This document shows positions 24,876-33,484 of a stretch of 64,000 bases of DNA, in pieces. A program made the position numbers and the translations under genes. Position 1 is the stretch's first letter, and each line of letters starts with the position of its first letter. Origin of the DNA: Nocardioides humi (lineage in GTDB: Bacteria; Actinomycetota; Actinomycetes; Propionibacteriales; Nocardioidaceae); NCBI RefSeq assembly GCF_006494775.1, contig NZ_CP041146.1:1860001-1924000 (forward strand), written 5' to 3'. A model generated the notes under the pieces. That model did no database searches. It was not told the origin of the DNA and saw only the letters and a program-made list of their open reading frames with translations.

Positions 24876-26200
24876 GCAGTGTCCTTCCCTCGATCGGTGT
24901 CGGCTGCGAACCCGTGCCGTTCGTCGAACGGGGGGATCGCCGGATGCCCTTCGAGCCGCAGCACGAGCAGCGCGGTCTGGGCGGAGAGCTGGTCGTTGGC
25001 GTCGGCGGCCACGTCGAGACCGGTGAGGTCGTGGACCTTCGCCATCCGTAGGCGCACGGTGTTCTCGTGGATGCCGAGGCGCGCGGCCGACTCGCGGACG
25101 CTGCGACCGGTGTCGAAGAAGCACTGCAGTGTCCGCAGGAGATCGGCCGTTCCCGGACCTCCGTCGAGCAGCGCGCCGATGACGTCCTGGACGTAGCGCC
25201 GGACCGCGCCGAGGTCGCCGTTGGCGACGAAGAGCCGCGCCGGGCCGAGATCGTCGACGGCGATCACCCGCTCCGAGGTCCGCGCGAAGCGGTCGACGCA
25301 GAGCACGACCTCCCGGGTCTCCCGGTACGCGCGCTGCAGGGCCGCGGGACGGGTGACGCCGGAGACACCGACGGTCGCGTGCGGCTGGCCCACGGCGGCG
25401 AGCAGCCGGCGCATGGCCTGCTTGACCTGGTGGACGAAGGCGACGGGCGGCGCCCCCTCGGGCGCCTCGATGAGGAGGACGGTCCCCTCGCGCCCGCGGG
25501 AGGCGAGGACCTCGACGCCGAGATCGGCGCCGACCTGGGCGGTGAGCCCCTCCTCGTCGCCCGCCGCGACCCCGGCGGCGTCGGCGAGGTAGACGAGGAC
25601 GCGGTCGGCCTCGGCCTGGATGCCGAGATACTCCGCCGCGTCGGCGATGTCGTCGTCACGGCTGTGCCCACGCACGAGCTGCCGGGCGAGCGTCGCCCGT
25701 GCGTTCCACGAGGCGCGGGCCACGCGCCGCTGCACGGCGTACTCACTGGCGAGGTGGAAGGCGGCCCTGCTGACCAGCGCGGAGTCCTCGCGGGTGAAGC
25801 GCCCCGACACCTCCGCCACGACCAGCCAGGCGAACAGGCAGTCGTCGCGGCGCACCGGCATGAGGAGGTGTCGACGGACGACGCCCCGCGCCGGCTGGGC
25901 GGGCACGAGCATCGGCTCGGCGCCGCCGAGGTCGGCCGGACCGTGCTGCTCCAGGAGAGCCGCGACCTCGGGCGGCCGGAAGTCCGACCCCCGGGCGCGC
26001 GCCGACCGCGAGACCACCCGCCGCTGCGGGTCGATGAGCCAGATCGGGTTCGTCGTCATCTCCGCGACCGCCTGGACGAGCCCACTGATGCCTCCGCCTG
26101 CGGCGGACACCCCGGACAGGCGCAGCTCCACGGCGTACCGGCGGTTGAGTTCCTCGAACCGCCGCCGGGGATCGGCCGCAGATGTCGTCGGAGCAGCCAT
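24872..26200 (-). CDS. PucR-family transcriptional regulator
   Basis: This 442-residue regulator ends in a PucR/CdaR helix-turn-helix (LLRTLQCFFDTGRSVRESAARLGIHENTVRLRMAKV, quoted in part; about 375-412). It has a central GGDEF-like domain (VGVSGV, ALQRAYRETREVV) and an N-terminal sensor-like region. Relatives regulate purine, polyketide and organic-acid catabolism. The start is the ATG at 26200 with GAGGGAGA ahead; an ATG at 26287 would lie beyond the promoter. It is the first gene of an operon with the SDR and MDR genes and carries a GntR operator, so the two regulators are probably layered. Confidence 0.85.
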   Translation of the reverse strand: MAAPTTSAADPRRRFEELNRRYAVELRLSGVSAAGGGISGLVQAVAEMTTNPIWLIDPQRRVVSRSARARGSDFRPPEVAALLEQHGPADLGGAEPMLVPAQPARGVVRRHLLMPVRRDDCLFAWLVVAEVSGRFTREDSALVSRAAFHLASEYAVQRRVARASWNARATLARQLVRGHSRDDDIADAAEYLGIQAEADRVLVYLADAAGVAAGDEEGLTAQVGADLGVEVLASRGREGTVLLIEAPEGAPPVAFVHQVKQAMRRLLAAVGQPHATVGVSGVTRPAALQRAYRETREVVLCVDRFARTSERVIAVDDLGPARLFVANGDLGAVRRYVQDVIGALLDGGPGTADLLRTLQCFFDTGRSVRESAARLGIHENTVRLRMAKVHDLTGLDVAADANDQLSAQTALLVLRLEGHPAIPPFDERHGFAADTDRGKDTA

Positions 26201-26244
26201 GGGATCTCCCTCTCGACTCAAGAGATGACGGTCACATTGCTCCG

Positions 26245-26265
26245 AGATTAGAATGGTATGACCGT
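26245..26265 (-). promoter_or_regulatory. Predicted GntR operator and -10 box of the pucR operon
   Basis: ATGGTATGACCGT (26253-26265) matches the TGGT-N3-ACC operator. On the minus strand it leads after 2 bases into TAATCT (complement of 26245-26250) and CTCGGA. The arrangement is the same as at 16421-16441, base for base around the -10 box. Confidence 0.62.
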
Positions 26266-26290
26266 TTATGCAAGAGAGATGGGCCACGGC

Positions 26291-27019
26291 TCAGCGCTCC
26301 AGCATGACGTCGCGGAAGTCCGTCAGCTCGCCCGCGGGCACGCCGTGCTCGACCAGCCACGCCTCGGCGCCACCGTGCCGTTCGAGCCAGCGCAGCAGCA
26401 GGTGCATGTGCTCGGCGCGGGGCAGCTGCTCGTCCACGCTGCTGTCGGCCAGCATGCCGGCGTACATCTCCATCTCGACGAGACGCGCGATCACCGGCTC
26501 CACGCTCGCCGCGGAGAGGAGGTAGTCCGCCACGATGTCGTCCTCGCCCACCCCCAGGACCGCGAGCAGCAGGGCCGCCAGGACGCCGGTGCGATCCTTG
26601 CCCGCGGCGCAGTGGAAGAGCACCGTGTGCGCGGCGGGGCGCATCACCTCACGCACCGCCCCGACCACGGTCTCCGGACGCCGCGTCAGGTACGACGTGT
26701 AGCGGGCGTGCCACGAGCTCTCCCGGCCGGCGGTCAGCGGCCACCGCCGGTAGGCCACCCCTCGACCACCCCAGTCGATGCACTCCTCCGCGGCCTCGGT
26801 GCCCCGGCGCAGGTCCACGACCGTGGCGAGCCCGAAGCGGGCGATGGCCGTGGCGTCGACCTCCAGGAAGGACGGATAGTCGCTGCGGTACACCCGCCCC
26901 GTCCGGACGGTGCGTCCTGACCGGGTCCGGAGTCCACCCAGGTCACGCACGTTGTGCGACCCCGGGACGAGGTGGACACGATCTCCTGGCACGACCGGCT
27001 GGGTGGACTCGAAGGGCAC
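26291..27019 (-). CDS. Tyrosine-protein phosphatase (PtpB/IphP-like)
   Basis: The P-loop HCAAGKDRTG is the signature of Y-phosphatase3 proteins such as Mycobacterium tuberculosis PtpB, which hydrolyse phosphotyrosine and phosphoinositides. The N-terminal NVRDLGGL...GRVYRSD pattern also fits, and the C-terminus (ERHGGAEAWL) is helical. I placed the start at GTG 27019 (VPFESTQ, about 242 residues), with GAGGAACC upstream; an ATG at 27241 would add about 74 residues of unlikely sequence. No secretion signal is visible. The gene is 90 bases upstream of pucR and divergent from the Tat lipoprotein; a link to catabolism is not obvious. Confidence 0.82.
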   Translation of the reverse strand: MPFESTQPVVPGDRVHLVPGSHNVRDLGGLRTRSGRTVRTGRVYRSDYPSFLEVDATAIARFGLATVVDLRRGTEAAEECIDWGGRGVAYRRWPLTAGRESSWHARYTSYLTRRPETVVGAVREVMRPAAHTVLFHCAAGKDRTGVLAALLLAVLGVGEDDIVADYLLSAASVEPVIARLVEMEMYAGMLADSSVDEQLPRAEHMHLLLRWLERHGGAEAWLVEHGVPAGELTDFRDVMLER

Positions 27020-27239
27020 GGGGACGAGGGTTCCTCGCGGCTCGGCGCCGGCACCACACGGCGTCCCGCCGGGACTGTGGAGTCCGACAGTCGGCGCGAG
27101 GACGAGCGGCGCCGGCGCGGCCCACAGGAAGGCCACAGACATCTCGCAGCAGCCGGATATCCGGCACACATCGGGGACACAGGCGCCGCTGACAGATTGA
27201 CGGTCGTACGCATCCCACCGAGTGCCAGGAGGCATCGCC

Positions 27240-28244
27240 ATGAGCCCCAGCCCAGAACCCGACGAGACGGCCGCCGGACCAGTCTACGAGGGGCGTCCGC
27301 TCGTCCGCCCCGAGGACGAGGTGGTCGACCAGGGCGCGGCCTTCGACATGGCGACGCTGCTGACCCGGCGCCGGGTCCTGAGCGTCGTCGGCATCGGCGC
27401 CGGCGCGCTGGCGCTCGCCGCCTGCTCCTCGGGCGGCACGAGCGGCACGAGCTCCTCGAGCGGCTCCGGGTCGAGCGACGGGACCGCGACGACGTCCGAC
27501 GGGGAGATCCCGAGGAGACCAACGGTCCCTACCCCGCGGACGGCAGCAACGGCGTCAACGTCCTCGAGGAGTCGGGCATCGTCCGCAGCGACATCACCTC
27601 GAGCCTCGACGGCGGCACGACCGTCGAGGGCGTGCCGCTGACCTTCACCTTCGCCGTCACCGACATGGCCAACGGCGACATCCCGTTCGAGGGGTGGCGG
27701 TCTACGCATGGCAGTGCGATGCGCAGGGCCGCTACTCGATGTACACCGAGGGGTGGAGGACGAGACCTACCTCCGCGGCATCCAGGTGACCGACAGCAAC
27801 GGCGAGGCGACCTTCCAGACCATCGTGCCGGGCTGCTACACCGGCCGCTGGACCCACATCCACTTCGAGGTCTACCCCGACGCCGCCTCCGCCACGAACG
27901 TCGAGAACGCCATCGCCACCTCGCAGGTCGCCTTCCCCGAGGACATGCTCGACGAGGTCTACACCCTCGACACCTACCCCGGCTCCGCCGACAACCTCAC
28001 CCAGGTGAGCCTGGCCACCGACAACGTCTTCAGCGACGGCTACGACCTCCAGATGGGCACCTTCACCGGCGACCCGACCTCCGGGTACGTCGGGTCGCTG
28101 GCCGTCGCCGTCGACACCACGACCGAGCCGGGCCTCAGCCAGCCCCGAACGGCGGCACCCCTCCCTCGGGCGCCCCGGCCAGTAGCCCGGCGCGGCCCGA
28201 CCTCCCCATCCATCACCCATCCCCAGCAAGGAGAACCACCATGA
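27240..28244 (+). pseudogene. Tat-exported lipoprotein with intradiol ring-cleavage dioxygenase fold; three frameshifts (likely sequence errors)
   Basis: The N-terminus has a twin-arginine motif (TRRRVLSVV, 42-50), a hydrophobic stretch and a lipobox ending at Cys62 (LAACSS), so the mature protein should be a Tat-exported lipoprotein. The rest, read across frames, is an extracellular protocatechuate-dioxygenase-like domain: EETNGPYP, VYAWQCDAQGRYSMY, then CYTGRWTHIHFEV with the Tyr/His iron ligands. Reading breaks at C-run 27509-27511, G-run 27691-27694 and G-run 27750-27753; one added base in each restores a continuous protein. AGGAGG lies 7 bases before the ATG at 27240. The tat genes follow at once. 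Substrate unknown. Confidence 0.75.
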
Positions 28245-28444
28245 TGCAGAACCTCACGGGCTGGCACGCCCTCGTGATCCTCACGATCGCCCTCCTCCTC
28301 TTCGGCTCCTCGAAGCTGCCCTCGCTCGCCCGGAGCGTCGGGCAGTCGCTGCGCATCCTCAAGGACGAGGCGCAGCAGGGCGCCGAGGAGCAGGAGGCCG
28401 CGACCGCCGTCGTCGAGCCGGTCCCGACCCGCCACGCGTCATGA
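28241..28444 (+). CDS. tatA: Twin-arginine translocase subunit TatA
   Basis: This 67-residue protein has one short N-terminal transmembrane helix (WHALVILTIALLLFG), the FGSSKLP hinge and an amphipathic helix (SLARSVGQSLRILKDE), followed by a short acidic tail. This is the TatA layout. It forms the pore-like oligomer of the twin-arginine pathway. AAGGAG precedes the ATG (28241; a second ATG follows at 28244). Its stop overlaps the tatC start (ATGA). It lies straight downstream of a Tat-signal lipoprotein gene. Confidence 0.9.
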   Translation: MMQNLTGWHALVILTIALLLFGSSKLPSLARSVGQSLRILKDEAQQGAEEQEAATAVVEPVPTRHAS

Positions 28445-29196
28445 CCGCCGTCACCGCCGCGCGGGGCACCATGCCCCTCGCCGGCCACCTGCGGGAGGCC
28501 CGACGACGCGGGACCCGCGCGGCGGTGGCGCTGCTCGTCGGCACGATCGCCGGCTACCTGCTCTCCGGCCAGGTCCTTGACGTGCTGCGCACCCCGATCG
28601 AGGAGCTCGCGACCTCGCGCCAGGCCAGCCTCAACTACGACACCGTCACCGGCGCGTTCGACCTGAAGCTCAGGATCTCCCTGTTCACCGGCATCGTGCT
28701 GTCGAGCCCGGTCTGGCTCCACCAGCTGTTCGCCTTCGTGACGCCGGGCCTGACCCGCCGCGAGAGGCGGTACGCCGTCGGGTTCACGCTCGCCGCCGTA
28801 CCCCTCTTCGCGGCCGGTTGCCTGTTCGGCTTCCTGCTCTTCCCCCACATGGTGAGCATGCTGACCGGCTTCTCCTCCGACGAGGACAGCACGATCCTCT
28901 CCGCGGCCTACTACGTCGACTTCGTGATGAAGGTCGTGGTCGCCACCGGCATCTCGTTCGTGCTCCCCGTCCTCATGGTGATGCTGAACGTCCTCGGCGT
29001 GGTGTCGTCCCGCACCCTGCGCCGGAGCTGGCGGCTGATCGTCGTCGTCATCGTGCTGTTCAGCGCCCTCGTGACCCCGGCCGCGGACGTCCTCTCGATG
29101 TTCCTGGTCGCCGTGCCGATGTCCGCGCTCTTCGGCCTCGCCCTGCTCATCACCCACCTGCACGACGCCCGGAGGTCCACGCCATGTTCGGCCTGA
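28441..29196 (+). CDS. tatC: Twin-arginine translocase subunit TatC
   Basis: This 251-residue polytopic membrane protein has six predicted helices and TatC marks: the N-terminal MPLAGHLREARRR and the first periplasmic loop with SSPVWLHQLFAFVTPGL. Hydrophobic helices fill the rest, ending in a lysine-poor tail. TatC recognises the twin-arginine signal. The glutamate usual in the HLxELR motif is Gly-shifted (AGHLREAR), a small deviation. It overlaps tatA by 4 bases and tatB by 13 bases. Confidence 0.92.
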   Translation: MTAVTAARGTMPLAGHLREARRRGTRAAVALLVGTIAGYLLSGQVLDVLRTPIEELATSRQASLNYDTVTGAFDLKLRISLFTGIVLSSPVWLHQLFAFVTPGLTRRERRYAVGFTLAAVPLFAAGCLFGFLLFPHMVSMLTGFSSDEDSTILSAAYYVDFVMKVVVATGISFVLPVLMVMLNVLGVVSSRTLRRSWRLIVVVIVLFSALVTPAADVLSMFLVAVPMSALFGLALLITHLHDARRSTPCSA

Positions 29197-29609
29197 CGTT
29201 CGAGAAGCTCCTCCTGGTGGCGGTCGTCGCCGGGCTCCTCGTGGGCCCCCATCGCCTGCCGGTCTACGCCCAGCGCCTCGCCGACCTCGTGCGGACGCTG
29301 CGCGGCCTCCTCGCGGACGCCCGCACCCAGGCCGAGCGCGAGATGGGCGTCTCCCTCCAGGGCACCGACTGGGAGTCGCTCGACCCGCGTCGGTACGACC
29401 CGCGGCGGATCGTCCGGGACGCGCTCGACGAGCCCGCCGACCTGCTCGAACCGACCGAGGCGCCGAGTGCCGAACTGCTCGAGGAGGCGCAGCGGGTACG
29501 CCCCGGCCAGAGGTACCTGGTGACCGGCTCCGCGGCCCATCCCCGCCGCGTCCTCATCGCCTCGCTGCCGGAGGACGACCCGCGACGGAGAGCGGCGGAG
29601 GTCGACTAG
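29184..29609 (+). CDS. tatB: Twin-arginine translocase subunit TatB-like
   Basis: The 141-residue protein begins MFGLTFEKLLLVAVVAGLLVGPHRLPVYAQRLADLVRTL (in part), the TatB pattern of a short helix, a G-P-x-R-L-P hinge and a long amphipathic helix. A charged C-terminal region follows that is longer than in TatA. TatB and TatC together form the signal-peptide receptor. Its start lies 13 bases inside tatC. Order tatA-tatC-tatB is unusual, since most actinobacteria keep tatA-tatC together and tatB elsewhere, so this appears to be a complete accessory Tat set. Confidence 0.85.
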   Translation: MFGLTFEKLLLVAVVAGLLVGPHRLPVYAQRLADLVRTLRGLLADARTQAEREMGVSLQGTDWESLDPRRYDPRRIVRDALDEPADLLEPTEAPSAELLEEAQRVRPGQRYLVTGSAAHPRRVLIASLPEDDPRRRAAEVD

Positions 29610-29812
29610 GGCCAGTCGGCCGATCTCCTGGTCGGCCTCGACGTACGAGCGCGTCCGCTCCTCGCGCCTCCGCGAATCAGGCCGCAGGTCCCAGTCGGCG
29701 GCTGCTGCGGGGTCGGCCAGCCGAAGCCGGCCATCTGCTCGGACAGCAGCCCGCTTCCGGCCTTCGACGTCGCGGTAGCCGATGTCGAAGCCGGGCGCGG
29801 AAGGACTCGTGC
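29610..29812 (-). other. Intergenic region with a short protein-like stretch
   Basis: These 203 bases lie between convergent tatB and the acyl-CoA synthetase gene. On the minus strand, from the TTG at 29816, about 65 codons read as plausible protein (GFDIGYRDVEGRK, ADWDLRPDSRRREER) before running antisense into tatB without a stop. I recognise no family. It may be the relic of a lost gene. A weak hairpin (GGCCGA, loop 8, TCGGCC at 29618-29637) could serve as a terminator for tatB. Confidence 0.3.
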
Positions 29813-31375
29813 TCAAGCCCCGTCGCGATCTTTGACGCCAGCGAACCGCTCCCTCAACGCTCGCTTGTCGATCTTCATCGCGGGCGTGAGCGGCATCGAA
29901 TCGAGAATGTGGATTCGCTTCGGTGTCTTGTAGCTAGCGAGATGCGTCCGAGCGAAGTTGCGCAGTTCGTCTTCGTGTCGAGCACCGGCTAGTACAAGGC
30001 CGCCGCCGAGGACGACCGCTGCCTCGACTCGCTCACCCCAATCTGGGTCCGGTACGCCGAACACAGCAGCTTCGTGCACGTCCCTATGCCGGGACAGGAC
30101 GCTCTCGACCTCGATCGGGAAGACGTTCTCACCTCCGGTGATGATGAGGTCCTTGACACGGCCTTGCATCAAGATCGATCCGTCGGCCCGGCGTAGGCCG
30201 AGGTCTCCCGAGCGCACTCCGCCCCTCACGAACGCCGACTCGTTGGTCCCTGCTTCCCCGAGATAGCCGTCCATCTGCCACGGAGCGCGAGCGACGATCT
30301 CACCGCTCGCCCCGATCGGGAGGTCCTCACCGTCAGGCCCAACGATCCGCACGTGAACGCCAGGCACCGGCCATCCGAGGACATCTGGCCCGTCGGCCTC
30401 GCTCCGCTCCCACGAGCGGAGCCGTAGGACACCTCCGAACTCGGTGGCGCCATAGCCCGTGATGAACTCGGTCGATGGGAAGGACTCCGTGAGCTTTCCG
30501 ATCAAGGACGGCTCACTTCGGGTGGAGCCGAAGAGGATCCGACGTACGCGGCCGGTCTTCGTCCGATCGAACGACGGGTGCTCCATGAGACGAACGAGTG
30601 CGGTGGGAGGTGCGAAGAATCTGGTGACCCGACCTGTCGCGATCTCCGCGTTCACCCGCGCCGCGTCGAAGCCAGCGAGGAACTGCACCCTTCCACCGGC
30701 GAACAGCGTCCCGAGGGGACCAGTCGCCAGGGCGATGTGGAAGAAGGGAGAGAAGAAGAGCTCGACATCGGTGCGGCGCACCTCCAACGCGTGGGCGCAC
30801 GCGGCTCCGTAGAGCCAGAGTGACTCATGGCTCCATGCTGCTGCCTTGGGGAGGCCGGTCGTGCCTCCCGTACCGAAGATGATCGCCGGCGCCTCCGTCA
30901 GCGCCTTGGCGCCCACCGGAACGACAGGTCTCTTCGACTCCACAGCATCCGCGGGACGGCACAGGTCCGCGATGCTCAGACACCGAACATCGCGGCGGGC
31001 GTCGACCTCGTCGAGAAGTGGGCCTCCCGCAGCGTCTCCGATCAGAAGACTCGGGGCAAGGACCTCGAAGTAGGCGTCGACCTCGGTGGTGGTGAAGCGG
31101 GGATTGATCGGCGCGGCCGCGACACCGGCGATCATGCACCCGAGAACTGTCGCGAGGGCGTGTGCGCTCGGTGCCACGGCAAGAGCCACCCTCTGCCCCG
31201 GCTGCACTCCCACCGCGCCGAGCCCGCCCGCGACCTCCATCGCCTGCATCCACAGCTGTGCGTAGGACATCTGGGTGCATTCATCCTCGACCGCCATCGC
31301 CTCGGGGGTCTGCGCCGCATGAGCCTCGATGACCTCGATGAACCGGGGTTCGGGCGCACAGCGCTCGACGCTCAC
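29813..31375 (-). CDS. Class I adenylate-forming acyl-CoA synthetase
   Basis: This ligase of about 520 residues has the P-loop FGTGGTTGLPKAAAW near 165 (GTGGTT instead of the usual TSGTTG), the A5 region GYGATEFGG, the hinge GRVKDLIITGGENV and the C-terminal catalytic lysine in TPAMKIDKRAL. It makes an acyl-CoA from an acid with ATP. The GTG at 31375 (VSVERCAPEP) with AGGGAGA ahead is preferred to 31447. G+C is visibly lower than in flanking genes, suggesting separate acquisition. It lies 55 bases after folE on the same strand and may end the P450 operon. Confidence 0.85.
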   Translation of the reverse strand: MSVERCAPEPRFIEVIEAHAAQTPEAMAVEDECTQMSYAQLWMQAMEVAGGLGAVGVQPGQRVALAVAPSAHALATVLGCMIAGVAAAPINPRFTTTEVDAYFEVLAPSLLIGDAAGGPLLDEVDARRDVRCLSIADLCRPADAVESKRPVVPVGAKALTEAPAIIFGTGGTTGLPKAAAWSHESLWLYGAACAHALEVRRTDVELFFSPFFHIALATGPLGTLFAGGRVQFLAGFDAARVNAEIATGRVTRFFAPPTALVRLMEHPSFDRTKTGRVRRILFGSTRSEPSLIGKLTESFPSTEFITGYGATEFGGVLRLRSWERSEADGPDVLGWPVPGVHVRIVGPDGEDLPIGASGEIVARAPWQMDGYLGEAGTNESAFVRGGVRSGDLGLRRADGSILMQGRVKDLIITGGENVFPIEVESVLSRHRDVHEAAVFGVPDPDWGERVEAAVVLGGGLVLAGARHEDELRNFARTHLASYKTPKRIHILDSMPLTPAMKIDKRALRERFAGVKDRDGA

Positions 31376-31430
31376 GGCGCGACATCTCCCTGATGCCGAC
31401 CAACCGGACTCACCAGTGGCGACTTGTCGT

Positions 31431-32032
31431 TCATCTGGTCCTCCCACGGTGGATCAGGGCCATGGCTTCGGCGCGGGTGGCGTGGCTCGAGACCATGGTG
31501 CCGCGGACGGCGGAGGTGATCGTCCGGGCGCCGGCCTTGCGGACGCCGCGCATGGTCATGCACAGGTGCTCGGCCTCGATCACCACGATCACGCCGCGGG
31601 CATCGAGGATCTCCATGAGCGAGTCGGCGACCTGGGTGGTGAGCCGCTCCTGGACCTGAGGGCGCTTGGCGTAGACGTCGACCAGGCGGGCCAGCTTGGA
31701 CAGACCGGTGATCTTGCCGCTCTCGGCGGGGATGTAGCCGACGTGCGCGACGCCGGTGAACGGCACCAGGTGGTGCTCGCACATCGACCACAGCTCGATG
31801 TCGCGGACCAGCACCATCTCGTCGTGGCCGAGGTCGAAGGTGGTGGTGAGCACGTCCTCGGGGCCATCCGCAGGCCGGCGGTCAGCTCGGCGTACGCACG
31901 GGCCACGCGCGCGGGGGTCTCGCGCAGACCCTCGCGGTCCGGGTCCTCGCCGATGGCGGCGAGGAGCTCGCGGACGGCCGCCTCCGCGCGCGGACGGTCG
32001 AACGCCGGGGCCGCAGGGGCAGCTGCCGACAC
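31431..32032 (-). pseudogene. folE: GTP cyclohydrolase I, one frameshift (likely sequence error)
   Basis: Read across one break, this is a GTP cyclohydrolase I of about 200 residues. The N-terminal half holds [25 protein letters not shown]. The second half holds [11 protein letters not shown] with the zinc Cys/His, [22 protein letters not shown], and the zinc Cys region [11 protein letters not shown]. The enzyme converts GTP to dihydroneopterin triphosphate, the first pterin/folate step. The frame is lost near 31861-31866; one extra C gives [13 protein letters not shown]. It begins 3 bases after the ferredoxin-reductase stop, so it belongs to the P450 operon, an odd place for a folate gene. 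Confidence 0.85.
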
Positions 32033-32035
32033 TCG

Positions 32036-33232
32036 CTACCGCCGGTCCGCGGGATCGGGCTGGAGTGAGCGGGAAGTGCCGTGGCGCATCAGTTGCGCCC
32101 GATATGGCGCGAGCAGGCTCTTTCCCGCTGCCAGCGAGCTCGCGCCGACCAGCTCGGATCTGCGACGGAACTCCACGATCAGACCGCCCCCGTCGGGTCG
32201 CACGACACCGGAGGTCTCGGCGACACCCGGACATCCGATCATCTCGAGCTTGTGGTCGAACTGGTGGGACCAGACGTACGGGACGCTCACCAGCGGCGTT
32301 CCCCGGCCCAGCAGCGTCGCCGCGGCCGCAGTTCCCTGCTCGATGGCGTTGGTCCAGTGCTCCACGCGCATCGAGACGTTGAAGCGCTGGTTGTACAGCC
32401 GCGCGACGTCGCCGGCGGCGACGACTCCCTCGAGGCCGAAGACCGAGCAGTCCGGACGGCACAGGACCCCGTCACGGGTGGCCGCCGGAATGCCGTTGAG
32501 CCACCCGAGGTCGAGTGTGGCTCCGGTCGACCAGATGACCAGATCGGCCTCGATGGTGCCTGAGCGAGAGAGTCTCACGGCGGCCACGCGGCCGCCCACC
32601 AGCTCGATGTCGTCCACCGTCTCCGCAAGTCGGACATCAACGCCGTGCGCGCGATGCAGGTCGGCGACCGCCCCGGACATGGCGGCACCGTGCCGGGCGC
32701 CGAGGAGAGCCGGGCCGGCCTCCACCACGGTCACAGGCTTGCCCTGATGGCGCACGGAGGCGGCGGCCTCCAGACCCAGGAAGCCGCCTCCGACCACGAC
32801 GACCGCGGCGGCCAGCGCGACCTCGTCGGCCAGAGCGGTGGCATCGGCGAGGGTGCGGACAACGTGGACGCCGGCATCCGCGGCGTAGGTCGGGTGGCGT
32901 CGGGCCTCACTCCCGGAGGCGATCACCAGCCCGTCGAACGGAAGCTGCAGCGACGCGCGATCGACCTCGACGCCCAGCCGCCGCCGGTGCAGGTCCACCG
33001 CCGTCGCGGCGCCGTGCCAGCGCTCAGCGCCGAGATCGGCAGGCCACTCGATGGCGATGTCCTCCGGCCGTATGCGGCCGGACAGGATCCCCTTGCTCAG
33101 CTCGGGCTTGCGATAGGGCGCGACCGGATCGCGGTCGAGGACGGTGATCTGACCGTCGAAGCCCTTGGCACGCAGAGCGCGCACCGCGCTGAGTCCGGCG
33201 ATCGAGCCACCGACGACGATGACGTTCTTCAT
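32036..33232 (-). CDS. NAD(P)H-dependent ferredoxin reductase (FAD, rhodocoxin/putidaredoxin reductase type)
   Basis: This 398-residue FAD protein has two dinucleotide-binding motifs: [12 protein letters not shown] at the N-terminus and [14 protein letters not shown] near 145. It also has the [11 protein letters not shown] segment and the late [13 protein letters not shown] motif of oxygenase-coupled ferredoxin reductases. It passes electrons from NAD(P)H to the ferredoxin encoded just upstream, which overlaps it by 4 bases, and hence to the P450. Its C-terminus ([16 protein letters not shown]) is standard. The operon order is P450, ferredoxin, reductase, folE. Confidence 0.9.
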   Translation of the reverse strand: MKNVIVVGGSIAGLSAVRALRAKGFDGQITVLDRDPVAPYRKPELSKGILSGRIRPEDIAIEWPADLGAERWHGAATAVDLHRRRLGVEVDRASLQLPFDGLVIASGSEARRHPTYAADAGVHVVRTLADATALADEVALAAAVVVVGGGFLGLEAAASVRHQGKPVTVVEAGPALLGARHGAAMSGAVADLHRAHGVDVRLAETVDDIELVGGRVAAVRLSRSGTIEADLVIWSTGATLDLGWLNGIPAATRDGVLCRPDCSVFGLEGVVAAGDVARLYNQRFNVSMRVEHWTNAIEQGTAAAATLLGRGTPLVSVPYVWSHQFDHKLEMIGCPGVAETSGVVRPDGGGLIVEFRRRSELVGASSLAAGKSLLAPYRAQLMRHGTSRSLQPDPADRR

Positions 33233-33444
33233 GCCGTATCGGTCGCGGTGAGCTCGATGGCCATCACCGGACAGACGTCGACCGCCATCTGGACGGCGCC
33301 GAGCTCCTCGGGCACGACCTCCTCGCGCAGCTGGACCACGAGACCGGTCGCGGCGTCCTGCGCGAAGTGGCCGGGGGCGACGTCCACGCAGTTGCCGGCC
33401 CCGATACAGCGGTCGGGAACGACGGTGATGCGCGTGCTGGTCAT
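33229..33444 (-). CDS. Ferredoxin, 3Fe-4S type
   Basis: This 71-residue ferredoxin has the cysteine pattern of 3Fe-4S or loosely 4Fe-4S P450 partners: Cys13 and Cys19 (DRCIGAGNC) and Cys58 followed by Pro (VDVCPVMAI). Where a fourth ligand would be (position 16) there is Ala. It is acidic, as expected for an electron carrier. The ATG at 33444 is preceded by GGAGCATCCC, and the stop overlaps the reductase start (ATGA). It carries electrons to the P450, whose gene ends 40 bases upstream. Confidence 0.92.
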   Translation of the reverse strand: MTSTRITVVPDRCIGAGNCVDVAPGHFAQDAATGLVVQLREEVVPEELGAVQMAVDVCPVMAIELTATDTA

Positions 33445-33484
33445 GGGATGCTCCAGATCGGTCGTGGTGGTGTGCGGGCGTGGC

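Noticed and set aside
22376..28244. True pseudogenes at the SDR and dioxygenase genes
   Set aside because: All breaks are one-base losses in G or C runs with perfect protein on both sides and no other decay, which points to sequencing error.
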